Below, in pieces: positions 36,361 through 44,819 of a stretch of 64,000 bases of DNA. Each line of letters begins with the position of its first letter. Positions within the stretch are counted from its first letter, which is position 1. The DNA is from Rhodococcus qingshengii JCM 15477. Lineage in GTDB: Bacteria; Actinomycetota; Actinomycetes; Mycobacteriales; Mycobacteriaceae. The notes beneath the pieces are model-generated. The model was not told the origin of the DNA and ran no database searches. It worked only from the letters and a program-made list of their open reading frames with translations. Both the position numbers and the translations under genes were made by a program. The stretch lies in NCBI RefSeq assembly GCF_023221595.1, contig NZ_CP096563.1:5017001-5081000 (forward strand). Direction: 5' to 3'.

Positions 36361-36435
36361 TAACGAATCAAATTCGTTAGATCTCTTGACCGTGGCGGAG
36401 CTCATCCCCATACTTAACGAATCACATTCATTAAG
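36361..36435 (+). promoter_or_regulatory. Promoter bracketed by two matching palindromes, MFS-amidohydrolase operon
   Basis: Operator 1 at 36361-36379 is TAACGAAT-CAA-ATTCGTTA, a perfect 8-bp-arm palindrome. Operator 2 at 36413-36435 is CTTAACGAAT-CAC-ATTCATTAAG, with one mismatch in 10-bp arms and the same core. Between them lie TTGACC (36386-36391), a 17-bp spacer and CATACT (36409-36414). A repressor dimer at each site would cover both promoter elements. Arm length and spacing suit a TetR- or MarR-type protein, but none is encoded next to it. Confidence 0.7.
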
Positions 36436-36498
36436 TGACTCGCATCACGACACCAGGGGTCGGTTCAGCCACCCCCTTCAGGACATGGGGTTGCCCTA

Positions 36499-37749
36499 GT
36501 GCCGATCAACGCTTCGACGAATACGCAGTCCGACCGGGTTCCACTCACCGCCAACCGCGGTATTGCCGTCTTCAGTATCGGCGTCATGGGGTTCATCACC
36601 GCGAACCTCATCCCCCTGATGATCGTGGCAATGGTCGAGGACCTCGGTGTCACCGAATCCGCTGCCGGTGCCGTTCTGACCGCATCGCTGCTGGTCTGCG
36701 CCGTCACCTGCCTCGCCACCACCCGAATCGCCTCGGGCCGGCATCGCCATCTCCTCGGCCGCGTCAGCCTGATCGCGATGGCAGCCGCATTCGGCGTTGC
36801 GGCCATCGCACCGTCCACGACGATCGCATGCGCCGCGATCATCGTCGGCGGTATCGGCGCTGGTGGATCCGCATCCGTTGGTGGAGCGGCACTGGCCGCG
36901 CTCACGAACCCGGACCGGGCGTCAAGCATCAGCGGCCTCGTGAACCGTGTCGTCGTCACAGTCGTCCTCGCTCTCATACCCATCCTCGGCACACACATGA
37001 CCAACGCATTCGGCGTCGTCGCAGTCCTGGCACTGGCTACCGCAGCAACGGTCACCTGGTTGCCGTCGTCCCCGGTGAAAGAGTCGCCGGAGACGGCGAA
37101 GTCCGCCAATACGACCACAGCTCTCCCCGCCGGAGTAAGCGCGAAACGACTCACTTTTGCCGGAACCGCATTTCTCGCGATGCTTGCAGTCTGGGCGATC
37201 AGCGAGGACTCGTTGTGGGCAGTACTCGGCATCATGGGTTCCGAGCACGCCGGGCTCTCGGATCAACAAATGAGTCTCGCACTGAGCGCATCAACGGCGG
37301 GTGGTGTGCTCGCGGCTGTTACCTTGACCGCGTTGGGTTCTCGGGTCAGTCGGACAGTATCGATCTCCGTGCTACTGATACTCGGGGCAATTCTGAAGCT
37401 GTCTGCCGGCCTCACCACCGATCCCACGATCTACCTGGTGCTGGTCATCGCTTGGAACACGGTCTACGCGGCCACGTTCATCGTCCTGGTTGCCATCTCG
37501 GCCGCGCTCGACGCGGCCGGCCGATGGTCGGCGCCATTACTGGGCACCTACCTCATCGGCTCCGCGTTCGCGCCGCTGTTCGGAACTTCGGTGACGGCCG
37601 GCCTCGGGTATCCGACCTTCGGAGTCATCATCTCGGGGATCAGCTTCGTTCTACTGGTCCCGTTCGCCTTGGTTTCCCGACTCTCTGCACATACCGAAGG
37701 TGCGTATCGTCACCACAGCGCCGCCATCACTACTACCGTCATCGCGTAA
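36499..37749 (+). CDS. MFS transporter (DHA1-type)
   Basis: 416 residues from GTG 36499, twelve predicted helices. The helix 2-3 region reads AVTCLATTRIASGRHRHLLGRVSLIAMAAAFG, a weak motif A. It is followed after 16 bp by an amidohydrolase gene, so substrate uptake or product export for that enzyme is the likely job. The promoter upstream is flanked by two palindromes. Codon use and composition are like the neighbours. Confidence 0.9.
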   Translation: MPINASTNTQSDRVPLTANRGIAVFSIGVMGFITANLIPLMIVAMVEDLGVTESAAGAVLTASLLVCAVTCLATTRIASGRHRHLLGRVSLIAMAAAFGVAAIAPSTTIACAAIIVGGIGAGGSASVGGAALAALTNPDRASSISGLVNRVVVTVVLALIPILGTHMTNAFGVVAVLALATAATVTWLPSSPVKESPETAKSANTTTALPAGVSAKRLTFAGTAFLAMLAVWAISEDSLWAVLGIMGSEHAGLSDQQMSLALSASTAGGVLAAVTLTALGSRVSRTVSISVLLILGAILKLSAGLTTDPTIYLVLVIAWNTVYAATFIVLVAISAALDAAGRWSAPLLGTYLIGSAFAPLFGTSVTAGLGYPTFGVIISGISFVLLVPFALVSRLSAHTEGAYRHHSAAITTTVIA

Positions 37750-37765
37750 GGATCACGTAGAAGTC

Positions 37766-39433
37766 ATGAATGACAGCATCACTCACTACCGCAACGGAAA
37801 GATCTTCACGGCTGCCGACGACGGATGGGCCGAGTCCATAGTCGTCGAGGACCACAAGCTCAGATTCGTGGGCGAAACCGTCTATGCCGATATCCTGGCA
37901 CCCGACGCCGAGGTGATCGATCTCCAAGGCGCCGTCGTGCTACCCGGTTTCGTCGACGCACATACACATTTGGTCATGATGGGATTCGCGCTGCAGAAGT
38001 TGGATCTGCGTGATGCCACCAATCTCGCCGACATTCAGTCCAGCATCAAGCAATTCGCGGAATCGAACCCGGACGCACCACGACTGCTGGGTCGCAGTTG
38101 GTTGTTCTCCGCGCTGGATGGAGGGCACCCGACGCGAGAGATGATCGACGCCGTCGTACCCGATCGTCCGGTGTACCTCGACGCCAACGACGTACATTCG
38201 GTCTGGGTGAACACTGCAGCACTGCGAGAACTCGGCATCGACGCGGACACTCCCGATCCGATCGGCGGTCGTATCGGCCGGGATCCGGACACCGGAGAAG
38301 CCACCGGAATGCTGTACGAGACCGCCATGATGCTCTACGTCTGGCCGAAACTGGCGGAGCTCGCATCCGACGAAGACCGGGACGCCGCCCTCGCTCTCGC
38401 CTTCCGCCACTATCTCGAGGACGGCGTGACCGGTGCGGTCGACATGGCACTCGGCGCGGACGAATTAGCCTCGCTGGAAAGAGCATTGGACGCAGGAGAC
38501 GGAACACTGCCGCTGCGTGTCGCGGCTCACTGGCTGATGACCCGCGAGGACAACGAGGCCGACAACGTCGGACAAGTTCACGACGTGATCGAACTCCACG
38601 AGCGCGTCCAAGGTCCGTGGCTCCGTATCGCCGGAATCAAGGTCATCATCGACGGTGTGATCGACAGCTGCACTGCCGCAATGAAAGAGCCGTACTCGGA
38701 CGGCACCAACGCCGAGCCCATCTGGGATCTCGAGTCCTTGATCCCCGTCGTGACAGCCGCTGACGCCGCAGGCCTGCAGATCGCGATGCATGCGATCGGC
38801 GACGAGGCGTCGGAGATCGGATTGACGGCACTCGAGTACGCGATCGCCGCCAACGGAGACATTCCCCGCAGGCACCGAATGGAACACTTGGAGTCCATCA
38901 CCCGGGACAACGTCGAAAGGCTTGCCCGCCTGGGAATCATCGCCTCGATGCAACCGGTTCACGCTGACCCTGCAATCCAGGAGAACTGGCAGGCGATGCT
39001 CGGCGACTACCGGGTCAATCGCGCGTACCCCTGGCCCGAATTCACCGAGGCCGGAGCGGTTCTGGCGTTGGGTTCGGACGCTCCGACCGCTCCCCACCCG
39101 CCGCTGCCGAACATGTTCATCGCCACCACCCGTCGATCCGCAATCGATCCGTCACTGGCACCCAACCTGCCGAAGTACGCACTCCCCCTCGCGGACGCGC
39201 TGGCTCACGCAACTCGCGACGCTGCCTACTCGTGCCGGTGGGAAGATGTGACCGGCCAGCTGGTTCGGGGTAAAGCAGCCGATTTTGTCGTACTGAAACA
39301 AGATCCGTTCACCGAAGGGGTCGATTCTCTCCTGACCACAGAGATTGCGATGACCGTCGTTGCTGGATCCGTGCGATACGACGCGGCCGGGGCCAAGAGC
39401 ACCGAAGCACGGAACACCGAGTCCGATAGCTGA
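37766..39433 (+). CDS. Amidohydrolase family protein (YtcJ-like)
   Basis: 555 residues from ATG 37766. Metal-dependent hydrolase with the urease-like barrel: VVLPGFVDAHTHLVMMG holds the first HxH; the Lys/Glu region is in RIAGIKVIIDGVIDSCTAAMKEPY; then IAMHAIGDEASEIGLTALEYA and RRHRMEHLESI bring further His ligands; and LALGSDAPTAPHPPLPNMF the last Asp. YtcJ-like enzymes hydrolyse amides or formamides of varied substrates; the substrate here is unknown. Cotranscribed with the preceding MFS gene. Confidence 0.92.
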   Translation: MNDSITHYRNGKIFTAADDGWAESIVVEDHKLRFVGETVYADILAPDAEVIDLQGAVVLPGFVDAHTHLVMMGFALQKLDLRDATNLADIQSSIKQFAESNPDAPRLLGRSWLFSALDGGHPTREMIDAVVPDRPVYLDANDVHSVWVNTAALRELGIDADTPDPIGGRIGRDPDTGEATGMLYETAMMLYVWPKLAELASDEDRDAALALAFRHYLEDGVTGAVDMALGADELASLERALDAGDGTLPLRVAAHWLMTREDNEADNVGQVHDVIELHERVQGPWLRIAGIKVIIDGVIDSCTAAMKEPYSDGTNAEPIWDLESLIPVVTAADAAGLQIAMHAIGDEASEIGLTALEYAIAANGDIPRRHRMEHLESITRDNVERLARLGIIASMQPVHADPAIQENWQAMLGDYRVNRAYPWPEFTEAGAVLALGSDAPTAPHPPLPNMFIATTRRSAIDPSLAPNLPKYALPLADALAHATRDAAYSCRWEDVTGQLVRGKAADFVVLKQDPFTEGVDSLLTTEIAMTVVAGSVRYDAAGAKSTEARNTESDS

Positions 39434-39526
39434 TCGTTACCGGTTGTTCGATAACGCACGCATGCGGCCCGGCGACAGAACGAAGGAGGGACTTGAACAC
39501 GTGAACCCATACACTCTGGAGGACGC

Positions 39527-40186
39527 ATGCGCAGGAAAGCTCCGATTTCGGCCGCCGTCGCAGCCGCTGCACTGGTGACGGCCACTGCCCTGACGGTCGC
39601 CGGTTGTGGGTCGACCGAAGGAACACCTGAAGCGGCGGCGAGTTCCACGGCAGCCAGTTCAACGGCGTCGGCGACATCGACGGCAAACGAAACCGAGACG
39701 ACGGTAGCGAGCTCTCCCCCGCCACAATCGAACACCCGCACAAATGCATCCACGACGGCGACTACGACAGCAATCCCCGCTTCGGGTCCCTGTCTCGACG
39801 TCGGCTCCTCGCTCGTCACCGACGCCATCGGCACGCTGGGCACCGACATCAACGGGGGCAATTGGATACCGAGATCCGCGAGCGAAGAACAGATCGGGAA
39901 TTGTCCTGACCTGCTCTGGGTTTCGGTGGACGGCGACGGCGTCGGCGATGCGACTTACCAGTCACACGTCCTGTTCTTCCACGACGGAACATACCTGGGC
40001 ACGGCTACCAGTGAGCCGTACTCATACACACACGTCATCGACAGCAACAAGGATTCGGTATCCGTCCAATACCGTTGGCTGCTGGACGACGATGCATTCT
40101 GCTGTCCCCAAGGCGGACCGAACATAGTGAACTTCACGTGGAACGGCAGCGCCGTGGTTGCCGACGGCCAGTTCCCGCCCTCCTGA
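39527..40186 (+). CDS. LppP/LprE-type lipoprotein
   Basis: 219 residues. Lipoprotein signal MRRKAPISAAVAAAALVTATALTVAGC with lipobox AGC, then a ~60-residue Ser/Thr/Ala/Pro-rich stalk (TAASSTASATSTANETETTVASSPPP) likely crossing the cell wall and possibly glycosylated, then a globular domain. The domain resembles the LppP/LprE family of mycobacterial lipoproteins, with SGPCLDVGSSLVTDAIGTLG, NCPDLLWVSVDGDG and VQYRWLLDDDAFCCPQGGPNIVNFTWNGSAV. Function unknown. A strong terminator follows. Confidence 0.85.
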   Translation: MRRKAPISAAVAAAALVTATALTVAGCGSTEGTPEAAASSTAASSTASATSTANETETTVASSPPPQSNTRTNASTTATTTAIPASGPCLDVGSSLVTDAIGTLGTDINGGNWIPRSASEEQIGNCPDLLWVSVDGDGVGDATYQSHVLFFHDGTYLGTATSEPYSYTHVIDSNKDSVSVQYRWLLDDDAFCCPQGGPNIVNFTWNGSAVVADGQFPPS

Positions 40187-40220
40187 ACCTGCCTGGGTCC
40201 GAGTAGGCCCTGAATGCAAC

Positions 40221-40260
40221 TGTGCCCCAGCGACGACGGTCGCTGGGGCACAGTCTTGTT
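40221..40260 (+). terminator. Intrinsic terminator after the LppP/LprE lipoprotein gene
   Basis: Perfect 14-bp stem TGTGCCCCAGCGAC and its complement with a GACG loop (40221-40252), followed by GTCTTGTT. It also lies 29 bp beyond the stop of the convergent oxidoreductase gene and may serve both directions. Confidence 0.85.
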
Positions 40261-40280
40261 CGATCTACTCGCCGGCGCTC

Positions 40281-43200
40281 CTACTCACCGACACCGAGTT
40301 CGCGCAGGCGAGTCTTGTACAGCTCGATGTTGCCGAGCTTGATGTCTTCGTAACCGCGAACCACGTCCGGCAGTGCCGCGATCTCGACGGCGCGATCGTA
40401 TCCGTCGGTTGCGAGCGTACGAGAGAGGTCAGCGATCATGGCCTCGTACTCGGCGAGCAGTTCACGCTCGACCTTGCGGACGTGCATGTAGCCGAAGGGG
40501 TCGAGCTTGGTACCGCGAAGCTTCTTACCCTTGGCCAGAACCTTCAGTGCAACATGCGACTTGGGTCCGAGACCGATCTTCTTCTTGCGGCCCATCACTC
40601 GAAGGATCGGCGGGTGGAGCTTGTAGGTCAGGTTCTCCCCGGCCGGCACCTGAGACTTGACGTCCTCGATGAATGCGGGGTCGACCAGCATACGAGCAAC
40701 TTCGTACTCGTCCTTGTACGCGGTGAACTTGAACAGGCCGCGGGCAACAGCCTCGCTGAAATCGGTCCGCTCGGTTGCGGCACGTTCGGCGGTCCAGACT
40801 GCCTGAACCTGATCGATGTAACGCTGGGCGATCTTGACGGACTGGAACTCGATGAGCTGCGCTGCACGCAGTTCCACCAGTCGCAGGGTTTCACCGGTGA
40901 AGGTGGTTCCGGCGAACATGTGAGCCGGTGCGACAACGGGTTCGCGGACGGACTTGGCCGGCGTGGTGACAGCCGAGAACGCTGCGGTGTCGGCAATTGC
41001 TGCACGACCCCAACGGAATGCCGCGATGTTCGCGTCCACGGCAACGCCGTTGATGCCGATCGCTTCTTCGATGGCCTCGGCCGGCAGACGAAGTCCACCG
41101 CTCTGGTAGGCAGCACCGATCAGCAGGAAGTTGGCCGCTGCGGTGTTACCGAACAACTCCTGTGCCGCGGCGAGTGCGTCGAACGAACGCAGGGTGCGCG
41201 ACACCTTGTCGAGACGGGCGAGGAGTGACGTCTCCTCGGGGTAGCGAACAGCCTTGTCGTAGACCATGTCTCCGGTCGGCGTCTGCGACGTCGAGGCGAT
41301 GGAGACCGTCTTCTCGGCGTTGCCGTAGTCGAGGTTCTTGTTGTCCGTCGCGGTCAGCAGGTCGAAGGCGACGATGCAATCCGCGCTGCCCGGAGTGAGG
41401 CGGTTGGACGGCTCGAGCGCGCTGGAGCTGAAACGCAGGTGCGAGACAACCGGTCCGGCCTTCTGGCTCAGTCCGATCTGGTCAAGGCTCTCCACCTCGA
41501 GGCCGGCGCGCAGTGCAGCCGTTGCGAGCACCTGGTTGACGGTCACGATGCCGGTGCCGCCGATGCCCGCGAGGAAAACGTTCTGCGTGCTGGTGAGCGG
41601 TCCGAAATCGGGGTCTGCGACGACGGGCGGGACGGGACGTGCGGCCTTGGGAGCCTTCTTGCCCGGTACCAATTCGACGGTCACGAACGACGGGCAATCG
41701 CCGTCCATGCAGGTGTAATCGGTGTTGCAGGACGTCTGGTCGATCTTCGTCTTGCGGCCGTACTCGGTGTCCACGGGCTGGACCGAGAGGCAGTTCGACT
41801 TCACACCGCAGTCACCGCAGCCTTCGCACACTGCCTCGTTGATGACGACGCGAGTGTTGCGAGTGGGCAGCGTGCCACGCTTGCGCTGGCGACGAGCGTC
41901 GGCCGCACAGTGCTGGTCGTAGATCAACACTGTGACGCCCTTGATCTCGCGAAGCTCCTTCTGGGCCTCGTCGAGGCGATCGCGGTGCCAGAGCTTGGTG
42001 CCCTTGGCCAGAGCGCGCTTGTTGTGACGCGAAGGCTCGTCGGCGCAGATGATGATCTGCTTGACGCCCTCGGTGGTCAGCTTGTGGCTGAGCTGAGCAA
42101 CGGAGAGGGCACCTTCCGCGTCCTGTGCACCGGTCATCGCCACTACTTCGTTGTAGAGCAACTTGTAGGTGATGTTCACGCCTGCGGCGATGCATGCCTG
42201 GACAGCCAACTGACCGGAGTGGAAGAAGGTGCCGTCGCCGATGTTCTGGAACAGGTGAGGCACGTCGGTGAACGGTGCCTGCCCGATCCACTGGCTGCCC
42301 TCGCCGCCCATTTGCGTCAGGCCGGTGACAGCGCTGTCCTCACGGCCGGACATGGTGACGAGTGTGTGGCAACCGATTCCGCCGCCGCCGATGGAACCCT
42401 CGGGAATAGCGGTGGAACGGTTGTGGGGGCACCCGCTGCAGAAGTACGCGGTTCGCTTGGCGGAGAGCACGTTGAGCGACAGCGGGGCCGGGAGGGTGCG
42501 CTTGAGTTCGACGTGCGGCTTCAGTACGCGGCGCAACGGGGCGAGCAGCCGGCCTGCGGTCAGTTCACCACTGGCAGGCATGAGCAGACGGCCCTGGCCG
42601 TCACGCTTGCCGATGATGCGAGGGGCATCGTCGGTGCCGTACAGGACTTCCCGGATCTGAGCTTCGATGAACGCGGTCTTGTCCTCGACCACGACGATCT
42701 GCTCGAGGCCTTCGGCGAACTCCTTGATCTTCTCGCCCACGACGGGGTAGCACATTCCGATGCGAAGGAGACGGATCCCGGCGCGGTGCAGCGCGGCATC
42801 ATCGACGCCGAGGTCTGCCAGAGCTTGTCGGACGGAGTCGAAAGTTGTACCGGTGGCGGCGATACCGATCTTCGCACCGGAGGGGTTGACCTCGATCACA
42901 TCGAGGTTGTTGGCAGTTCCGTATGCGTGCACAAGATCCCATCGCGGGCCGTACAGATCGGCCTCGGCGATGACACTGTCCGGCGGCGCGGCCATCTGAC
43001 GCTGCTTGTAGACGAAGGGCTTGCCCTCGAACTGCACTTCCGGAACCACGATGTCGAAGTCCGCGATGCTGCCGTCGATCGTCCAGGCACCGTCTGCGAC
43101 GTCGGCGACGATCTTCAGCGCTACGACGCAACCGGATACACGCGAGAGTGCAACGGCGTGCATACCCATCGTGATGATCTCTTCGGCATTGCGTGGGAAG

Positions 43201-43736
43201 AGAACCGGCACGCCCATCGCGGCAAGCGAGCGCTCGCTGACGGCCGGAACCGTGGAGGACTTCGACGCGGGGTCGTCGCCCACCAGGAGGACGACGCCGC
43301 CCTTGGGGTTCACGCCGTACATGTTGGCGTGGCGAATGGTGTCGGTAGCGCGGTCGACGCCGGGGCCCTTGCCGTACCAGACGCCGGTCACGCCGTCGTG
43401 GGTCGCGGTTCCGGCGGGGAGATCCGTCTGGCTTCCCCATACCGCCGTGGCGGCGAGCTCCTCGTTGAAGCCAGGGATGAAGGTGATGTCGTGCTCGGCG
43501 AGAACCTTGGGCATGCCGTGAAGCATCTTGTCGACGCCGCCGAGGGGGCTGCCCTGGTAACCGGAGACGAAGGTGGCAATACGCTTACCTGCCCGAATGT
43601 CGCGAACGTGCTGCTCGACGAAGCCGCGTGCAATTGCCTGAACACCGGTCAGCAACACCGGTCCCGATCCCGACCGGTACCGATCATCGAGGTCATAGGG
43701 CTTGGCCTGGGCTACGCCCGACACCAGTTCAGTCAT
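40281..43736 (-). CDS. Indolepyruvate ferredoxin oxidoreductase, fused alpha-gamma subunits
   Basis: 1151 residues, a single-chain fusion of IorA and IorB as found in many aerobic bacteria. The N-terminal pyrimidine/core part contains FVSGYQGSPLGGVDK and GVWYGKGPGVDRATD. The TPP-binding part holds CSGCPHNRST ... GGGIGCHTLVTMSG. An iron-sulfur region is marked by NEAVCEGCGDCGVKSNCLSVQP and CNTDYTCMDGDCPS. The gamma part begins VFLAGIGGTGIVTVNQVLATAAL. It oxidatively decarboxylates aryl-pyruvates from aromatic amino acids, passing electrons to ferredoxin. Upstream lie a tandem 16-17 bp direct repeat and a perfect palindrome. Confidence 0.95.
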   Translation of the reverse strand: MTELVSGVAQAKPYDLDDRYRSGSGPVLLTGVQAIARGFVEQHVRDIRAGKRIATFVSGYQGSPLGGVDKMLHGMPKVLAEHDITFIPGFNEELAATAVWGSQTDLPAGTATHDGVTGVWYGKGPGVDRATDTIRHANMYGVNPKGGVVLLVGDDPASKSSTVPAVSERSLAAMGVPVLFPRNAEEIITMGMHAVALSRVSGCVVALKIVADVADGAWTIDGSIADFDIVVPEVQFEGKPFVYKQRQMAAPPDSVIAEADLYGPRWDLVHAYGTANNLDVIEVNPSGAKIGIAATGTTFDSVRQALADLGVDDAALHRAGIRLLRIGMCYPVVGEKIKEFAEGLEQIVVVEDKTAFIEAQIREVLYGTDDAPRIIGKRDGQGRLLMPASGELTAGRLLAPLRRVLKPHVELKRTLPAPLSLNVLSAKRTAYFCSGCPHNRSTAIPEGSIGGGGIGCHTLVTMSGREDSAVTGLTQMGGEGSQWIGQAPFTDVPHLFQNIGDGTFFHSGQLAVQACIAAGVNITYKLLYNEVVAMTGAQDAEGALSVAQLSHKLTTEGVKQIIICADEPSRHNKRALAKGTKLWHRDRLDEAQKELREIKGVTVLIYDQHCAADARRQRKRGTLPTRNTRVVINEAVCEGCGDCGVKSNCLSVQPVDTEYGRKTKIDQTSCNTDYTCMDGDCPSFVTVELVPGKKAPKAARPVPPVVADPDFGPLTSTQNVFLAGIGGTGIVTVNQVLATAALRAGLEVESLDQIGLSQKAGPVVSHLRFSSSALEPSNRLTPGSADCIVAFDLLTATDNKNLDYGNAEKTVSIASTSQTPTGDMVYDKAVRYPEETSLLARLDKVSRTLRSFDALAAAQELFGNTAAANFLLIGAAYQSGGLRLPAEAIEEAIGINGVAVDANIAAFRWGRAAIADTAAFSAVTTPAKSVREPVVAPAHMFAGTTFTGETLRLVELRAAQLIEFQSVKIAQRYIDQVQAVWTAERAATERTDFSEAVARGLFKFTAYKDEYEVARMLVDPAFIEDVKSQVPAGENLTYKLHPPILRVMGRKKKIGLGPKSHVALKVLAKGKKLRGTKLDPFGYMHVRKVERELLAEYEAMIADLSRTLATDGYDRAVEIAALPDVVRGYEDIKLGNIELYKTRLRELGVGE

Positions 43737-43759
43737 CGTGGACCACCGTTCCGTCTGCA

Positions 43760-43792
43760 GTGCATTTCAACTACCGTGCATTTTCAACAACC
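43760..43792 (-). repeat. Tandem 16-17 bp direct repeat in the oxidoreductase leader
   Basis: TGCATTTCAACTACC is followed at once by a second copy, TGCATTTTCAACAACC, 24-56 bp upstream of the indolepyruvate oxidoreductase start. The phased tandem arrangement suggests a binding site for an activator or repressor. Confidence 0.55.
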
Positions 43793-43864
43793 GCGTAACT
43801 CGATCTGTTCAGATGATCGTGGTCGAGGTATGTGAAAGCGTCAACAGAGGCTTGTTCAACTATT

Positions 43865-43879
43865 CAAATTGACAATTTG
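43865..43879. promoter_or_regulatory. Perfect palindrome CAAATTG-A-CAATTTG
   Basis: 15-bp inverted repeat in the AT-rich middle of the 321-bp gap between the divergent oxidoreductase and MerR genes. Nothing else in that stretch is recognisable. Regulator unknown. Confidence 0.5.
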
Positions 43880-43990
43880 TGAGCCAAATCACGTGACCTA
43901 GATCATCGAATCAATCAGTTGGAGACCCGTTCGTGGCGATACGGCGAAACGGACATAAAACGTTCCCGACAATGCACACCGAGAACTTTC

Positions 43991-44021
43991 TTGACATTGA
44001 CGCAACGTCAACTTGCATGCT
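43991..44021 (+). promoter_or_regulatory. MerR-type promoter with 19-bp spacer and centred palindrome
   Basis: TTGACA at 43991-43996, a 19-bp spacer, CATGCT at 44016-44021. The spacer holds the perfect palindrome TTGACG-CAA-CGTCAA (43997-44011). Overlong spacers with a centred dyad are the signature of MerR-controlled promoters, so the gene is probably autoregulated. Confidence 0.7.
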
Positions 44022-44057
44022 GAATGAGCACAACCGATCCGAGAGTAGGAACTCCAC

Positions 44058-44813
44058 GTGAGCGAATGGTCCATCCAAGAACTCGCCAAATCCGCAGGTA
44101 CCACCAGCAGAACGCTGCGTCACTACGGCGATTTGGGACTCCTGGAACCGAGTCGCATCGGCGCCAACGGCTACCGCTTCTACGACGAAGACGCCCTGGT
44201 GCGACTGCAACGCATCCTTCTACTTCGGGAACTCGGACTCGGATTGCCGGCCATCGCCGAAGTCCTCACCGGCGAACGCGATACGGCTGCCGCACTGCGT
44301 ACGCACCTCGAACTCCTCGAGCAAGAGCGCACGCGGATCTCGAGACAGATCGAATCGGTCAACAGGACCTTGAACAAGACGAAGAATGGTGAATCACTCA
44401 TGCCGGAAGATGTTTTCGACGGGTTCGACCACACCCGATACAAGGACGAGGTCATCGAGCGTTGGGGCAAGGACGCCTACACCAGCGGCGACAACTGGTG
44501 GCGGTCGATGTCGGAGCAGGACCGTAAAGCTCATCTGCAAGCTCAAGCCGACATCGCAGCGGCATTCGGAAAAGCACTGACAGCGGGGCTGTCCGCGGAA
44601 AGCGACGACGTCCAGACGATTACCCGAAGACAGTTCGAGTGGATAAAGATCGGTTGGCAGGGAAGGACTCCCAGCGCCGACGCCTTCACCGGGCTCGGCC
44701 AGATGTACGTCGACGATCCCCGCTTCACTGCAAACTACGACAAGTACGGAGAAGGCACCGCTTCGCTGGTCCGTGACGCGATGAAGGTCTACGCCGAGCG
44801 CAATCTGCACTGA
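44058..44813 (+). CDS. MerR-family regulator with TipAS antibiotic-binding domain
   Basis: 251 residues. N-terminal MerR winged helix WSIQELAKSAGTTSRTLRHYGDLGLLEPSRIGANGYRFYDEDALVRLQRI and its dimer coiled coil to about residue 115. The C-terminal TipAS domain (FDHTRYKDEVIERWGKDAYTSGDNWWRSMSEQDRKAHLQAQADIAAAFGKAL ... GLGQMYVDDPRFTANYDKYGEGTASLVRDAMKVYAE) binds thiopeptide-like or other cationic hydrophobic ligands in TipA. An internal Met before the TipAS domain (MPEDVF) could give a short TipAS form, as in Streptomyces. It has a MerR-type promoter. Targets beyond itself are unknown. Confidence 0.92.
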   Translation: MSEWSIQELAKSAGTTSRTLRHYGDLGLLEPSRIGANGYRFYDEDALVRLQRILLLRELGLGLPAIAEVLTGERDTAAALRTHLELLEQERTRISRQIESVNRTLNKTKNGESLMPEDVFDGFDHTRYKDEVIERWGKDAYTSGDNWWRSMSEQDRKAHLQAQADIAAAFGKALTAGLSAESDDVQTITRRQFEWIKIGWQGRTPSADAFTGLGQMYVDDPRFTANYDKYGEGTASLVRDAMKVYAERNLH

Positions 44814-44819
44814 CGCCGA

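Noticed and set aside
36435..37760. 441-codon Arg/His-rich plus-strand frame over the MFS gene
   Set aside because: Composition is typical of a frame-shifted shadow; the MFS frame gives twelve membrane helices.
41439..43835. Open frame of 798 codons on the plus strand opposite the indolepyruvate oxidoreductase
   Set aside because: Shadow of a well-recognised gene; low-complexity His/Asp/Val/Gly composition and no family signal.
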